From the NCBI GenBank assembly GCA_009780825.1, contig WQZH01000009.1, forward strand, positions 1-64,000: a stretch of 64,000 nucleotides of DNA, read 5' to 3'. This document shows positions 44,048 to 52,272 of this stretch, piece by piece. A program made the position numbers and the translations under genes. Position 1 is the first letter of the stretch, and each line of letters opens with the position of its first letter. Source of the DNA: Desulfobulbus sp. Lineage in GTDB: Bacteria > Desulfobacterota > Desulfobulbia > Desulfobulbales > Desulfobulbaceae. The notes under the pieces are model-generated. The model was not told the DNA's origin. It did no database searches and worked only from the letters and a program-made list of their open reading frames with translations.

Positions 44048-44506
44048 ATGCCATACGTCCATTTCATCGACCGGCCGACATTCCGTAATCCTTGGGCCGA
44101 ATTCGAGCGCATCCGCAAGGGACTCGATGAACTGTCCCGATCGTACTTCGAAAAAGGCGAGGGGCAAAGCCGGGCCAATGTCTATCCAGCGCTCAATATT
44201 TACGAAGAGGCGGACCGGCTGGTCATCACCGCCGAGATGCCGTGGGTCAAGGCAGCGGATCTTGACCTGTCCGTCGAAGGCGACACCCTCACCATCCAAG
44301 GCAAACGCGACCAGAGACAAAACGAGAGCGGGGTTTCGTATCATCGCCGCGAGATCGAATCCGGCAGCTTCAGCCGGGCCATTGCCCTGCCAATCAAGGT
44401 GGACCCGGAGCATGTCAGCGCACGGCTTGCCAACGGCATCCTGACCATCACCCTGATGAAGGCCGCTGCCGTCGCCCCGCGTCAGATCCACGTCACCACC
44501 GAATAG
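44048..44506 (+). CDS. Small heat shock protein (Hsp20 family), first of a tandem pair
   Basis: The 152-residue protein carries an alpha-crystallin domain (about residues 45-140): NIYEEADRLVITAEMP, LSVEGDTLTIQGKR, FSRAIALPIKVD and ANGILTITLMKA. These ATP-independent chaperones form oligomers that hold unfolded proteins. GAGAGGAGG precedes the ATG. The second Hsp20 gene starts 11 bp downstream; the pair is likely to form hetero-oligomers. Confidence 0.93.
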   Translation: MPYVHFIDRPTFRNPWAEFERIRKGLDELSRSYFEKGEGQSRANVYPALNIYEEADRLVITAEMPWVKAADLDLSVEGDTLTIQGKRDQRQNESGVSYHRREIESGSFSRAIALPIKVDPEHVSARLANGILTITLMKAAAVAPRQIHVTTE

Positions 44507-44517
44507 AGGAGGTTGCC

Positions 44518-44916
44518 ATGACCACACAGGAATTGAAGGTGCAGGGAAAAAAAGCCGCGCAACCCGGCGACGAGGCCACCAAAAATGAAACCTATTTCGC
44601 CCCCCATGTCGATATCTACGAAACCGAACGCAAGGTGACGGTGGTTGCCGAGATGCCCGGGGTGACGGTGGAGGGCGTTGACCTCTCCCTGGAAGACAAC
44701 ATTCTCACCATCCAGGGCCATCGGGCTCCTTCTGAGCAACCGGGCCGGACTATCCTTGAGGAGTACGAAACCGGTCATTATCTCAGACGGTTCACCGTGG
44801 CCGAGACCATTGACCAGGAAAAGATCGCTGCCGCCCTGGTCGATGGCGTGCTCACCGTGCATCTGCCCAAGGCGGTTCCGGCTCAGCCCAGAAAAATAGA
44901 GGTCAGGCTGGGCTGA
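44518..44916 (+). CDS. Small heat shock protein (Hsp20 family), second of the pair
   Basis: The 132-residue protein has an alpha-crystallin domain (about residues 28-120): DIYETERKVTVVAEMPGV, LEDNILTIQGHR, LRRFTVAETID and VDGVLTVHLPKA. AGGAGGTTGCC precedes the ATG. It differs considerably from its neighbour, so the duplication is old. The C-terminal tail lacks a clear IxI motif. Confidence 0.93.
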   Translation: MTTQELKVQGKKAAQPGDEATKNETYFAPHVDIYETERKVTVVAEMPGVTVEGVDLSLEDNILTIQGHRAPSEQPGRTILEEYETGHYLRRFTVAETIDQEKIAAALVDGVLTVHLPKAVPAQPRKIEVRLG

Positions 44917-44946
44917 TTGCGCCCATAGCCCATCTGGACCCCGTAA

Positions 44947-45774
44947 TCAACGTTTTTCAGCCTTGACCAGTTCGGGACAGGCGGGATTGGAGTAGGCAAC
45001 CAGTTCCGCCACCAACGAACCGATCACAATCCTGGAGTGAATCTCCACCGGCACCTGGCAACGGTCGTCGGTGAGCCAGAGCGTGGTGTTGCCGCTTTTC
45101 TCGTACAACCCCTTGAACTGCATCTTGGGTTGCACCACCAGGGTCGGTTTCCTGCCGAAGATGGTTTTCCGGTTTTCCCGCTTGACAAGCGACACCTGGA
45201 CCATGTGCCGTTTACCCTCGGCAAAGGTTGGAACCACCAAGGGCTCTTTGTCCCGGAACGCCAAGGCCCTGGTGATAATGAATGCGGCGAATTCGTTATA
45301 GACCGGCCCATCGACCTTGAACTGCCGTTCCTCCTCTTTGTTTTTCCGGAACCATAGAATCCCATTGGCTTGGTCATAACGAGTAAGCCGGGTAGTCGTC
45401 TTTCTGCCGAATCCTTCTTTCTGCACGACCTCGTAGCGATCAGGGAGTTTCATCGGACCATACACGGAGCAGGTAAACTGGTCATCCACCGGATAAAACA
45501 CTTTCAGCGGCCCGTAATCCTTGACCTTTGCCGAGATGATATAGGCGTCTTCCCGGCCCTGTTCCCTTTGGATATCCAGGTAAACGTCACCTATCTTCAC
45601 CCCGCCGCTCCAACTGATCGCATAATGCATGGTTTCAGTCCCGGAAAAGATGGCGGCGAGAACGGTCGCATCGAGTTGGGAAGGCTGAATTTCGAGACCA
45701 TCGGCTCTGGCGGCATCGCTCTCGCTTCCCCACCCCAGAAAGAATGTCAGCAGACAGATGAGCGCAAGACGCAT
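44947..45774 (-). CDS. DUF3108 exported protein
   Basis: A 275-residue protein with a signal peptide (to about residue 25) and the DUF3108 pattern: FYPVDDQFTCSVYGPMKLPDRY, FFRKNKEEE-like charged stretch and LTDDRCQVPVEIHSRIVIGSL. The fold is a periplasmic beta structure of unknown role. It is the last gene of the menaquinone operon, starting two bases before the ubiA stop, though a link to quinones is not evident. A GTG at 45783 is an alternative start. Confidence 0.82.
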   Translation of the reverse strand: MRLALICLLTFFLGWGSESDAARADGLEIQPSQLDATVLAAIFSGTETMHYAISWSGGVKIGDVYLDIQREQGREDAYIISAKVKDYGPLKVFYPVDDQFTCSVYGPMKLPDRYEVVQKEGFGRKTTTRLTRYDQANGILWFRKNKEEERQFKVDGPVYNEFAAFIITRALAFRDKEPLVVPTFAEGKRHMVQVSLVKRENRKTIFGRKPTLVVQPKMQFKGLYEKSGNTTLWLTDDRCQVPVEIHSRIVIGSLVAELVAYSNPACPELVKAEKR

Positions 45775-45775
45775 G

Positions 45776-46633
45776 TCAGGCACCGGTTGCCAGGGCGATG
45801 CAGGTGGTGATGAACAGAGTCAGGGAGATCAGGCCATTCATAGAGAAAAACGATTGCTTGATGCGGGAAAGATCCTTGGGCGTAACGATCAGGTGTTGGT
45901 AGAACAGGGCCACTCCTGTGACCGCGATCCCGCAGTAGTACCAGTAATTGAGTCCTGTCTGCAAACCGGTCAGGATGAACAGGGCATAGGCCAGCGCATG
46001 AAAAATCACGGCGATGCGAAACCCGTTGCGGCGCCCGAAGATCGCGGGCATGGAAAAGAGGCCGGCCTCGCGGTCAAAATCGGCGTCCAGGCAGGCATAG
46101 ATGCAATCAAAACCAGCCACCCAGAGCAAGACACCCAAGGACAGCACCCATGGATACCCCTGAAAACTGGCGGATACCGCCACCCAGCCGCCCATGGGCG
46201 ACAGGGCCAGCGCCAACCCGAGGACCATGTGGCACAGCCAGGTGAACCGCTTGGTGACCGAGTAGAAAAGGGTCAGACCCAGAACCAATGGCCCCATCTT
46301 CAGGGCTAGGGCATTGAGCATAAAACAGGCCAGGAAGAACAACAGGGCCGCCATGATCACCATCAGCCAGGATTCAAGCAGGGTGACCTGCCCGGCAGGC
46401 AAGGCCCGGGCCGCGGTGCGGGGATTAACGGCGTCAAAGCGGCGGTCGACGATCCGGTTGAACCCCATGGCGCAGGTTCGGGCGCCGACCATGGCCAGGA
46501 TGACCCACAAGAACACCCGCAACGACGGTACTCCCCGCGCGGCGAGAAAAGCGCCCATCAAGGCAAAAGGCATGGCGAACACCGTGTGTTCGAACTTGAT
46601 CATCTCCAAGAGAACGGTCAATTTCCGCCACAT
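45776..46633 (-). CDS. UbiA-family prenyltransferase (MqnP-type)
   Basis: A 285-residue polytopic membrane enzyme with the first Asp-rich motif FNRIVDRRFDAVNPRT and the second YACLDADFDREAG, separated by about 110 residues, and about eight membrane segments. It transfers a polyprenyl chain to an aromatic acid. Position among mqn genes suggests the futalosine-pathway step (MqnP), on 6-hydroxy-2-naphthoate-type acids, rather than ubiquinone synthesis. AGGAGAAG precedes the ATG at 46633, three bases after ubiX. Confidence 0.9.
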   Translation of the reverse strand: MWRKLTVLLEMIKFEHTVFAMPFALMGAFLAARGVPSLRVFLWVILAMVGARTCAMGFNRIVDRRFDAVNPRTAARALPAGQVTLLESWLMVIMAALLFFLACFMLNALALKMGPLVLGLTLFYSVTKRFTWLCHMVLGLALALSPMGGWVAVSASFQGYPWVLSLGVLLWVAGFDCIYACLDADFDREAGLFSMPAIFGRRNGFRIAVIFHALAYALFILTGLQTGLNYWYYCGIAVTGVALFYQHLIVTPKDLSRIKQSFFSMNGLISLTLFITTCIALATGA

Positions 46634-46635
46634 GG

Positions 46636-47208
46636 TCACTTCTCCTGCCAACGGTCGATGAGCCCTGCTTCCACCGGCATACCCAACAAATCGCAGAATC
46701 GGGCGGCAACCTGGCGGGCCATATCGTCGGTGGTGCGTGGATGGTGATAGAACGAGGGCATGAGCGGACAGATGAGCGCGCCTGCCTCATGGGCGGTCAG
46801 CATGTTGCAGAGATGGGTCCGGTTGAGCGGTGTTTCCCGGACGGCCAGCAGCAAGGGACGCCGCTCCTTGAGCGTGACGTCGGCGCTGCGGTGGAGCAGA
46901 TTGTTGCAATACCCGTTGGCAATGGCCGCCAGACTGCCCATGCTGCAGGGCAACACAATCATGGCGTCGTAACGGGCAGACCCGGAAGCCGGCGGGGCGA
47001 AAAAATCGTCAGGGGCAAACCAGCAGCTCACCAGTGGCAACTGTTCCGGAACCAGGCCCAACTCGAAGGCCAGCACCTGGCGGCCCGCCTCCGAAGCAAT
47101 GCCATGGACCTCGATGGGCTGGTCAGCCAACAGCTCAAGCAAGGCCGGGACATAGAGCATGCCGGAGGCGCCGGTGATGCCCAGGAGAATGCGTCGATGG
47201 TCCGCCAT
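46636..47208 (-). CDS. ubiX: Flavin prenyltransferase (UbiX family)
   Basis: A 190-residue flavoprotein: LLGITGASGMLYVPALLELL at the N-terminus, LPCSMGSLAAIANGYCNNLL and RPLLLAVRETPLNRTHLCNM are diagnostic of UbiX. It makes prenylated FMN, the cofactor of UbiD-type decarboxylases; in the futalosine pathway it serves the decarboxylation of the prenylated acid. No ubiD/mqnL gene is in the window. AAGGAGTGAGC sets the ATG at 47208, overlapping no other gene. Confidence 0.95.
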   Translation of the reverse strand: MADHRRILLGITGASGMLYVPALLELLADQPIEVHGIASEAGRQVLAFELGLVPEQLPLVSCWFAPDDFFAPPASGSARYDAMIVLPCSMGSLAAIANGYCNNLLHRSADVTLKERRPLLLAVRETPLNRTHLCNMLTAHEAGALICPLMPSFYHHPRTTDDMARQVAARFCDLLGMPVEAGLIDRWQEK

Positions 47209-47210
47209 GC

Positions 47211-47939
47211 TCACTCCTTGATGCCGATGTAGATGGAGACGATGCCAAAACTGAGCGGCAGCCTGGTCACGCTGGAAAAACCGGCCTCGCGCATCATGGC
47301 CAGCAACTCCGAGGGCTCGTAGAAGGCGGCGATCGAGGCGGCCAGATATTGATAGGCTTCCTTGTCGCCGGAAATCAGGCCGGCTACGGCCGGCAACACC
47401 CGATTCAGGTAGAATGTATAGAGCGGTTTGATAACCGGGTTGGTCGGCCGGGAAAATTCAAGGATAAGCACTTTGCCCGAAGGCCGCAGGATACGGTGCA
47501 TTTCGCGCAACCCTTGCAAGGTGCGCGACAGGTTGCGCACCCCGAAGGCTACTGTGCAGCCCCAGAACATGCCGGACGGAGCTGGAATGACTTCGCCGTC
47601 ACCACAAACCGGCATGATGCGGTCCCTGCGGTCATCGGCCGGAAGAGCCTTGGCGCCGGTTCGCAGCATGTCTTCGCAAAAATCAACGGCCAGCACCTTT
47701 CTGGCCCTGGCTTGACGGGTCAGTTCCAAGGAGAGCGGCAGAGTGCCGGCACAGAGGTCAAGCACCCAGCCTTCGGAAAATTCCCGGAGCAGCCGGGTGG
47801 TCCGCCAGCGCCAGTAGCGGTCGATTTGCAGAGAAAGCAGCGAATTGAGGAGATCGTAGCGGCCGCTGATCGAAGAAAATTTTTTCCGAACGAATTGTTT
47901 TTTGGCATCAGGAGATTGCGTGTCGTTCATATCGCGCAT
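47211..47939 (-). CDS. Menaquinone C-methyltransferase (UbiE/MenG)
   Basis: A 242-residue class I methyltransferase: FSSISGRYDLLNSLLSLQID at the start, DLCAGTLPLSLELTRQ as SAM motif I, FGVRNLSRTLQGLREMHR and ILEFSRPTNP, all typical of UbiE/MenG. It methylates demethylmenaquinone, the last step of the pathway. The ATG at 47939 or 47930 can start it. It follows mqnA by 34 bp and precedes ubiX by two. Confidence 0.93.
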   Translation of the reverse strand: MRDMNDTQSPDAKKQFVRKKFSSISGRYDLLNSLLSLQIDRYWRWRTTRLLREFSEGWVLDLCAGTLPLSLELTRQARARKVLAVDFCEDMLRTGAKALPADDRRDRIMPVCGDGEVIPAPSGMFWGCTVAFGVRNLSRTLQGLREMHRILRPSGKVLILEFSRPTNPVIKPLYTFYLNRVLPAVAGLISGDKEAYQYLAASIAAFYEPSELLAMMREAGFSSVTRLPLSFGIVSIYIGIKE

Positions 47940-47973
47940 CGCTGGTGTATTGGGACCGGAAACAAGGGCTGGT

Positions 47974-48798
47974 TCATTGAAATATCTTCAGGGGCAAAGC
48001 CGTGGGCGGCGCCTCGCCGCGATCGATCAGGTAGCGGAAGAAATGCTCCAAAGCCCTGCATTTCACCGGCGAGAGATCGTGTTCGATGCCCATGAGATAG
48101 GCGGAACAGGTTTCGCAGTCCATGGGAATACGCCGGGAAACCCGGTCGCAGATCTCGGCCATGCGCAAGGCGCCCTGCTCCCTGCATTCGACCAAGGTTT
48201 GGCGGATGGCCCTGGCGTTTTCCGGCTGTTCGGCCAAAAATGGTTCGCGCACCGCACACACCGAAAAGACAAAGGGCAGGCCGGTTTTGCCGTGCCATAC
48301 CTCGCCCAGGTCCAGTTGAATCGGATATTGCCCGCCGGCCCGCAGCCGCAGGGCATCGTCGCCGATAGCCAGCACCGCGCTGACATCCTCCAGTCGTACG
48401 CCATCGCCGCAGACATCACCGATCTCATACCGTGGCTTGACCCGGTAGAACTCCTCCAAAATGATTTTGACCAGGCGGACCGAGGTGTCGGATTGATTGG
48501 TCAAACGGACCAGATGGCCGCCAAGGGTTTCGGGTTCGATCCGGGAAAAGAGGAAAACCGAACCCACGGGACCAGTGGCGCTGATCGAGAGATCGGCCAG
48601 AATCTGGTAGCGTTCGGGATGGGCGGCATAGGCATAGGAAGAGACGAAGCCCATGTCGATCTGGTCTTCGGCCAGCAGGATATTCAGCCGACTCGGTTGC
48701 CCTTCGACCACCTGCCAGTCGGCGGGGAGGATGCGTTCTTTCCATATCTCGTATATAGGAGCAACATTGATATAGTTCACCATGCCGATACGTGCCAT
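47974..48798 (-). CDS. mqnA: Chorismate dehydratase MqnA
   Basis: A 274-residue cytoplasmic protein with a periplasmic-binding-protein fold: ARIGMVNYINVAPIYE at the N-terminus, DMGFVSSYAYA, SISATGPVGSVFLFSR and LPFVFSVCAV match MqnA. It converts chorismate to 3-enolpyruvylbenzoate, the first step of the futalosine pathway. It starts 9 bp after the amidohydrolase stop and is translated from the same message. Confidence 0.94.
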   Translation of the reverse strand: MARIGMVNYINVAPIYEIWKERILPADWQVVEGQPSRLNILLAEDQIDMGFVSSYAYAAHPERYQILADLSISATGPVGSVFLFSRIEPETLGGHLVRLTNQSDTSVRLVKIILEEFYRVKPRYEIGDVCGDGVRLEDVSAVLAIGDDALRLRAGGQYPIQLDLGEVWHGKTGLPFVFSVCAVREPFLAEQPENARAIRQTLVECREQGALRMAEICDRVSRRIPMDCETCSAYLMGIEHDLSPVKCRALEHFFRYLIDRGEAPPTALPLKIFQ

Positions 48799-48807
48799 TG
48801 TCTTGCC

Positions 48808-50034
48808 TCATTTCGGGATTCGGTTCGGTTCGACCTGCTCGTCCTTGTTCGTTAAAAGTCGATAGACCTGTTCTTCGTTTGTCGCATCCGCTGGCAACGG
48901 CACGACCAGCAGGTCCGCCTCCTTGCCGGCTTCCAGTGTCCCCAGGCAGCGTTCCATACCCAAGGCCTCTGCCCCGCCAAGGGTCGCCATGCGAAAAATC
49001 TCGGCCGCCATGACCTCCGGATGCGCCTCGGCCAGAAGTCGCATCTCCCGCCACAGGGAAAGACGCGGGTTGCTGGCCAGGCTGTCTGTCCCCAGAGCCG
49101 GCAGCATACCATGATCAAGATAGGCGCGCACCGGCGGCGTGCCGGTGCGCAGGAATTGATTGCTGCCGGGGCAGAGGCAGAGCTTGACCCCTTCGCCGGC
49201 CATGATCCGGATCTCCTCGCCCGTGACATGAATGGCGTGAATGCACAAGGTCTGGTTATCGAGGAGGTCGAGGTCGCGGAAATAGTGAATGGTGCCGCCG
49301 GTGCCCCGGGGAACGAAGGAGTTGTCCCAAAAGCCGCGCTGCCGGATAAATTCCACCATCTCTCCCCTGCCCTCCCGGATCATTTCGCCTTCACTGGCAG
49401 GTTCGGCGGTATGAATGGGGAAAATATGCCCCAGCGTCCTGGCCCGCTCCTTCAGCCGGCGCAGCAGAGAGGGATGGGTCGAATACGGGGCATGCCCGGC
49501 ACACAGCGTGGCGTCGTTTTCCCGGGCAAGCCGTTGTTCGTTTTTAGCCAGAGTGCGCTCGGCAAGACCGAGATATTCGGTAAACGGCAACAACCGGCCG
49601 GGAAAAATGGCGGCCAGAGAACGATTGATGGCGGTGTTGCCGATATCCGCCAGTGCGCTCACTCCGGTGCGGTATTGGTGTTCGGCGGCAAAGCGGGCCG
49701 CCTGCTCCGCCAGCTCTCCGGTTGCGCCGAGGCGGTCGCGCATCTCCAGCAAACGGCTGATCCAGCCGGTAAAGGTGGCGTCGAGGGGGAATTCGGCCAG
49801 GGCAGCCAGATGTGAAAGTTCGAGATGGGTGTGGACGTTGATGAGGGCCGGGGTCAATGCCGCCTGCCCATGGTCGGTCACCATCGCCTTGGGGAATTGC
49901 CGATAGAGCTGTGCTGTTTCGCCGACGGCGAGAAGCGTGCCATCAGCCACCGCAACCCCGCCGTTTTCGATGGGAGCGCTGCTGACCGGGACAATCCAGG
50001 AGGCGTTGTGGATACGGATCGAATCGACGTCCAT
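48808..50034 (-). CDS. Amidohydrolase, probable aminofutalosine deaminase (MqnX-type)
   Basis: A 408-residue metal-dependent hydrolase: NVHTHLELSHLA carries the HxH pair, then HAPYSTHP, HTAEPASE, a further HAIHV and the catalytic Asp in LGTDSLASNP. This is the order in adenosine-deaminase-like amidohydrolases. In futalosine clusters this position is held by the enzyme that deaminates 6-amino-6-deoxyfutalosine to futalosine. The start codon shares one base with the mqnC stop. Confidence 0.85.
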   Translation of the reverse strand: MDVDSIRIHNASWIVPVSSAPIENGGVAVADGTLLAVGETAQLYRQFPKAMVTDHGQAALTPALINVHTHLELSHLAALAEFPLDATFTGWISRLLEMRDRLGATGELAEQAARFAAEHQYRTGVSALADIGNTAINRSLAAIFPGRLLPFTEYLGLAERTLAKNEQRLARENDATLCAGHAPYSTHPSLLRRLKERARTLGHIFPIHTAEPASEGEMIREGRGEMVEFIRQRGFWDNSFVPRGTGGTIHYFRDLDLLDNQTLCIHAIHVTGEEIRIMAGEGVKLCLCPGSNQFLRTGTPPVRAYLDHGMLPALGTDSLASNPRLSLWREMRLLAEAHPEVMAAEIFRMATLGGAEALGMERCLGTLEAGKEADLLVVPLPADATNEEQVYRLLTNKDEQVEPNRIPK

Positions 50035-51092
50035 CACATCAAGGTGTAATCCATCAATCGCTGCTGTGGCTTGAAACCGGCATTCATGACCAGCCTCCTG
50101 ATCTCTTGTTCCGACAATCGGAACCGGACGCCAGCCGCAGCCACCACGTTTTCCTCGATCATGGTCGAGCCGAAGTCATTGGCGCCGAAAAAGAGCGACA
50201 CCTGGGCGATTTTTGGCCCCTGGGTCACCCAGGATGCCTGAATGTTTTCGATGTTGTCCAGAAAAATCCGGCTTAAAGCCAGGATGCGAAGATAACTGAC
50301 TGCTGTGGTCTTCTCGATGGCGCGCGCGGAGGCCAACGAGGTGTGGTCGGGCTGGAACGGCCAGGGAATGAAGGCAGTGAAACCGCCGGTCCGGTCTTGC
50401 AGGTCACGGACCCGCTGCAAATGCTCAAGCCGCTCTTCCAAGGTTTCGATGTGGCCGAACATCATGGTGGCGGTGGTGCGCAGCCCAAGGTCATGGGCCG
50501 TGGCCATCACCTCGATCCATTGATCCGCATTGCATTTGTTCGGCGCCAGTTCCCGCCGCACCCGGTTATTGAGGATTTCCGCGCCCCCACCAGGAATGGA
50601 ATCAAGCCCGGCAGCCATCAGCCGTTTGATCACCGTTGCGATCGAGCAGCCGGATATCGTGGCGAAGTGCATGATCTCCGGAGGGGAAAAGCCATGGATA
50701 TGGATACCGGTCGCCTTCATGAACCGGAGCATGTCTTCGTAAAAATCCAAGGGCAGATCGGGATGCAGGCCGCCTTGGAGCAGGATCTGGGTACCGCCCA
50801 ATTCTTTTGTTTCGGCGATTTTCTGCGCCAGTTCCGCCTTGGTCAACACGGTGCCGCCTGCTTCCGGCGCCTTGAAAAACGCGCAGAATTTGCAGGCTGA
50901 GACGCAGATATCGGTATAGTTGATGTTGCGGTCGATCACATAGGTGACGACCGGTTCCGGATGCAGCCGCATGCGCATGGCATGGGCCAGAAACCCTAAC
51001 TGCTGCAGACTGGACTCCCGCGCCAGGCAAAGAAATTCCTCGTCGTCAATCCTGTGGTGAGACTCTATCTTGGCGATGATTGTCTGCAACAT
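50034..51092 (-). CDS. mqnC: Cyclic dehypoxanthinyl futalosine synthase MqnC
   Basis: A 352-residue radical SAM enzyme with DICVSACKFCAFFK (CX3CX2C), QGGLHPDLPLDFYEDML and GAEILNNRVRRELAPNK, diagnostic of MqnC. It cyclises dehypoxanthinylfutalosine. The ATG at 51092 lies six bases after the mqnE stop; a TTG at 51101 is possible. FIPWPFQPDHT and GANDFGSTMIEENVV complete the match. Confidence 0.95.
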   Translation of the reverse strand: MLQTIIAKIESHHRIDDEEFLCLARESSLQQLGFLAHAMRMRLHPEPVVTYVIDRNINYTDICVSACKFCAFFKAPEAGGTVLTKAELAQKIAETKELGGTQILLQGGLHPDLPLDFYEDMLRFMKATGIHIHGFSPPEIMHFATISGCSIATVIKRLMAAGLDSIPGGGAEILNNRVRRELAPNKCNADQWIEVMATAHDLGLRTTATMMFGHIETLEERLEHLQRVRDLQDRTGGFTAFIPWPFQPDHTSLASARAIEKTTAVSYLRILALSRIFLDNIENIQASWVTQGPKIAQVSLFFGANDFGSTMIEENVVAAAGVRFRLSEQEIRRLVMNAGFKPQQRLMDYTLM

Positions 51093-51097
51093 ACCGG

Positions 51098-52192
51098 TCA
51101 ATAGGCGGCAAGGACATTATAGAGGGTATCGCGCTGCACCGGCTGACGCCCTGCCTCCTTGATCAGCCTGATCAGCGTCCTGTGGCCCAGGGCCTGTTCG
51201 GTTTGCGCGCCGGCCATGTGCGAGATTTTCTCTTCCTTGACCGTGCCGTCCATATCGTCCGCGCCGAATGCCAGGGCGACCTGGGCCAGTTTGGGCCCAA
51301 TCATTACCCAATAGGCTTTGATATGAGGAAAATTGTCGAGCATGAGCCGGCTGAGCGCGATATTCTTGAGATCGTCAATGCCGGTGGTTGAGGCGTGTTC
51401 CGCCATGGCGGTATTCTTGGGATGAAAGGCCAGCGGGATAAAAGCCAGAAAGCCGCCGGTCTCGTCCTGGGCTTGCCGCAGGGCATCAAAATGGGCCAGC
51501 CGCTCGTCAATGGTTTCGATGTGACCGTAGAGCATGGTGGCATTGGTTTTTATGCCCAATCGGTGCGCGGTCTTCGCCACCTCGAGCCATCCTTCGCCGG
51601 AAATTTTTTTCTCGCAGGTCGCCTGACGGACCCGTGGACTGAAGACCTCGGCACCGCCGCCTGGTATGGAACCAAGGCCGGCATCGATCAGTTGGCGTAG
51701 GGTATGCTCGACAGACATCCCTGCCATCTGGGCCAGATGATGAATTTCAACGCAGGTGAAGGCTTGAATATGAACATCCGGCCGCAACTCTTTGATGCCA
51801 CGCAACAGAGCGAGATAATAAGAAAAGGGCAGATCGGGGTGCAAGCCGCCGACCATGTGGATTTCGTCGATCGGCTCGTCGAGCCGCTGCCTGACCTTGT
51901 CCTTGACTTCTTCCAAAGTCATTTCATAGGCCAGGGCATGCCCTTTTTCCCTGCCGAACGCACAGAACTTACACAGGTTGACGCAGATGTTGGAATAGTT
52001 GATATGTTGATTGTAGATGAAAAAGGCCTGGTTGCCGTTCTTCCATTCCCGGACGATATTGGCCAAGTATCCCAGGGCGAGAATATTGGGATGGTGATAC
52101 AAAGCGCGGCCGTCGTCAATCGTCAACCGTTCGCCGTTTTTGACCTTCGCCAGGATCCGTCCTAACCCTGATTGTTCGATATAAGCATCCAT
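51098..52192 (-). CDS. mqnE: Aminofutalosine synthase MqnE
   Basis: A 364-residue radical SAM enzyme: NICVNLCKFCAFGREKGHA (CX3CX2C), MVGGLHPDLPFSYY, GGGAEVFSPRVRQATCEKK and FIPLAFHPKNTAM, diagnostic of MqnE. It joins 3-enolpyruvylbenzoate to SAM-derived adenosine to give aminofutalosine. It is the first gene of the operon. MqnC and MqnE are distant paralogs placed side by side. Confidence 0.95.
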   Translation of the reverse strand: MDAYIEQSGLGRILAKVKNGERLTIDDGRALYHHPNILALGYLANIVREWKNGNQAFFIYNQHINYSNICVNLCKFCAFGREKGHALAYEMTLEEVKDKVRQRLDEPIDEIHMVGGLHPDLPFSYYLALLRGIKELRPDVHIQAFTCVEIHHLAQMAGMSVEHTLRQLIDAGLGSIPGGGAEVFSPRVRQATCEKKISGEGWLEVAKTAHRLGIKTNATMLYGHIETIDERLAHFDALRQAQDETGGFLAFIPLAFHPKNTAMAEHASTTGIDDLKNIALSRLMLDNFPHIKAYWVMIGPKLAQVALAFGADDMDGTVKEEKISHMAGAQTEQALGHRTLIRLIKEAGRQPVQRDTLYNVLAAY

Positions 52193-52210
52193 AACGTACG
52201 CAGACCTCGG

Positions 52211-52245
52211 GAGAAAAAAAGAAGCCCCTTAAAACTAAGGGGCTT
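52211..52245 (-). terminator. Rho-independent terminator of the sigma factor gene
   Basis: A perfect 10-bp stem, AAGCCCCTTA pairing with TAAGGGGCTT (52222-52245), with a 4-base loop. On the minus strand it is followed by seven T residues (52214-52220). It lies 27 bp after the sigma factor stop and 18 bp before mqnE, so the menaquinone operon needs its own promoter in or near this site, or depends on read-through. Confidence 0.85.
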
Positions 52246-52272
52246 ATGTGGATAATCCAACCGTCAATACAA

